Shown here: piece by piece, positions 30,422-31,598 of the stretch
Layout: each line of letters opens with the position of its first letter
Numbering within the stretch: position 1 is the stretch's first letter
Assembly: GCA_964503455.1 (NCBI GenBank)
Contig: CAZCZR010000012.1
Location: 1-31,598 of the forward strand
DNA length: 31,598 nt
From: CAZCZR01 sp964503455
Lineage (GTDB): Bacteria > Bacillota > Clostridia > UBA1381
Direction: 5' to 3'
Translations under genes and position numbers: made by a program
Notes under the pieces: generated by a model
Database searches by the model: none
What the model was told of the DNA's origin: nothing
What the model saw: only the letters and a program-made list of their open reading frames with translations

Positions 30422-31492
30422 TTATTCGTCGATGCTTGTTGTCCAGCCGAAGGTGTCCTCTATCTTGCCCCACTGGATGCCTGTAAGCGTATCGTACAGC
30501 ATCTGCGATACCTCGCCGATCTGTCCGTTGTTGACGGGCATTACCATATCGCCGTACTTCAGCTCGCCTATAGGCGATATAACGGCTGCCGTGCCGGTGC
30601 CCCACGCTTCTTCAAGCTTGCCCGCCTTGTAAGCGTCTACCAGCTCGTCAATGGACAGTCTGCGCTCCGTTACCTTGTAGCCTTTTGATTTTAAAAGCTC
30701 TATTATCGACATTCTTGTAATGCCGCCGAGGATCGATCCCACAAGCGCGGGAGTTATGACCTCGCCGTCTATCTTGAAGAATACGTTCATCGAGCCGACT
30801 TCCTCGATATACCTGCGCTCAACTCCGTCGAGCCACAGCGTCTGGATATATCCCTGGGCAGCGGCCTCCTCCTGACCCTTTAGCGAGATAGCGTAGTTCG
30901 CGCCCGCCTTTGTAAAGCCTGTTCCGCCTATCACCGCGCGAACATACTTCTGTTCAACGAAAATCTTTACGGGTGCGATCCCCTCAGGGTAGTACGCGCC
31001 GACCGGCGAAAGGATTATAGCAAAGATAAGATGATTCGCCGGGTGTACTCCAACGTGCGCGTCTACAGCGAAGATGTACGGTCTTATATAAAGCGATGTG
31101 CCTTCTTCCGAGGGTACCCAGTCGCGGTCAACATCGACAAGCGTCTTTATGGCTTTTATGGCGAACTCCTCGTCTATCTTGGGTATGCAAAGACGGTCGC
31201 ACGAAACGTTCATTCTTGCCATGTTCTTTTCAGGGCGGAACAGCTGTATTTTGCCGTCCGCGGTACGGTAAGCCTTCAGTCCCTCAAAGATCTCCTGCGC
31301 ATAGTGCAGTACCATCGCGGCGGGATCCAGCTCAAACGGAGCATACGGAACGATCCTTGCGTCATGCCAGCCTTCGCCTTCGTCATAGTTCATTATAAAC
31401 ATATGGTCGGTGTAATATAGTCCGAAGCCAAGCTGTGTCTGATCGGCAGGCTTTGCCTTCGGAGTCGTTGTTCTTGTGATTTTGATATCCAT
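30422..31492 (-). CDS. ilvE: Branched-chain amino acid aminotransferase
   Basis: 356 residues, the longer (group II) form of the fold-IV PLP aminotransferases. It interconverts leucine, isoleucine and valine with their 2-oxo acids. FEGLKAYRTADGKIQLFRP, SLYIRPYIFA, the PLP lysine Lys195 in GGTGFTKAGANYAISL, and EVGSMNVFF are diagnostic. GGAGG lies 10 nt before the ATG. The stop is close to the gap but present, so the gene is complete. Confidence 0.95.
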   Translation of the reverse strand: MDIKITRTTTPKAKPADQTQLGFGLYYTDHMFIMNYDEGEGWHDARIVPYAPFELDPAAMVLHYAQEIFEGLKAYRTADGKIQLFRPEKNMARMNVSCDRLCIPKIDEEFAIKAIKTLVDVDRDWVPSEEGTSLYIRPYIFAVDAHVGVHPANHLIFAIILSPVGAYYPEGIAPVKIFVEQKYVRAVIGGTGFTKAGANYAISLKGQEEAAAQGYIQTLWLDGVERRYIEEVGSMNVFFKIDGEVITPALVGSILGGITRMSIIELLKSKGYKVTERRLSIDELVDAYKAGKLEEAWGTGTAAVISPIGELKYGDMVMPVNNGQIGEVSQMLYDTLTGIQWGKIEDTFGWTTSIDE

Positions 31493-31534
31493 TTTACGTC
31501 ATCCTCCGATTCGTATTTTTTATGTCTACATTCT

Positions 31535-31563
31535 ATTATAATATTTTTTTTCGCCGTTGTAAA
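31535..31563 (-). promoter_or_regulatory. Promoter of ilvE
   Basis: On the minus strand TTTACA (31558-31563) and TATAAT (31535-31540) are 17 nt apart, giving a leader of about 35 nt with no visible attenuator. Confidence 0.7.
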
Positions 31564-31598
31564 GGGGTTTTGACAAATTTTCGGGATTTTTTTAAGAT

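Overview
The window is a scaffold piece with one 100-N gap. It most likely comes from an anaerobic, Gram-positive-type member of the Clostridia (Bacillota). The evidence is strong AAGGAGG-type ribosome sites, sigma-A promoters (TTGACA-17-TATAAT), an S-layer-homology protein with a Pro/Thr/Glu-rich linker, PdaA- and PgdA-like deacetylases, and an early-cobalt (anaerobic) cobalamin pathway. Coding DNA is GC-rich in third positions and the gaps are AT-rich. Species cannot be told from the sequence.

Layout. 1-2.2 kb: two secreted or cell-wall proteins on the minus strand (an SLH protein and a small copper-amine-oxidase-N stalk protein). 2.4-3.9 kb: a sodium:solute symporter of the NSS/SNF family on the plus strand, with promoter and terminator. 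3.9-4.46 kb: a small Cys-rich DUF2325 gene under a promoter carrying palindromic TTAGTTG/CAACTAA sites, then a strong bidirectional terminator.

4.5-27.0 kb is one unbroken minus-strand run of 23 genes. Read in the direction of transcription it is speD-speA-speE-speB (arginine to agmatine to putrescine to spermidine), an SGNH hydrolase, then cbiKL-cbiD-cbiF-cbiG-cbiH-cbiJET-cbiA-cobT-cobU-cobS-(short cobU)-cobC-cbiB-cobD-cbiP-cobO-cbiC, and last a GH29 alpha-L-fucosidase. Together the cobalamin genes cover the route from sirohydrochlorin to adenosylcobalamin by the anaerobic pathway, plus lower-ligand activation. Many junctions are ATGA overlaps, which points to translational coupling. No cobalamin riboswitch fits in front of cbiKL, and the only good promoter I see for the run is in front of speD.

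27.2-27.7 kb: a divergent plus-strand unit with a consensus promoter, a perfect inverted repeat around its -10, a 22-codon small ORF, and an overlapping 111-residue protein of uncertain function. 27.7-29.6 kb: two divergently transcribed polysaccharide deacetylases, one PdaA-like lipoprotein and one membrane-anchored. 29.7-31.5 kb: inorganic pyrophosphatase and branched-chain aminotransferase on the minus strand, separated by the N gap.

The most unusual signal is not a gene. A short word, TGTCCC (variants TGTCAC, CGTCCC) in a T/A-rich setting, recurs through the cobalamin genes, nearly always in one orientation. In seven places it occurs as a pair exactly 21 nt (seven codons) apart, inside coding sequence or across gene junctions, giving similar heptad peptides such as RDTKYQIRDGK, GDGKTALGDIK and VTQKAALGTQN. 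I see no such pairs in the rest of the window.
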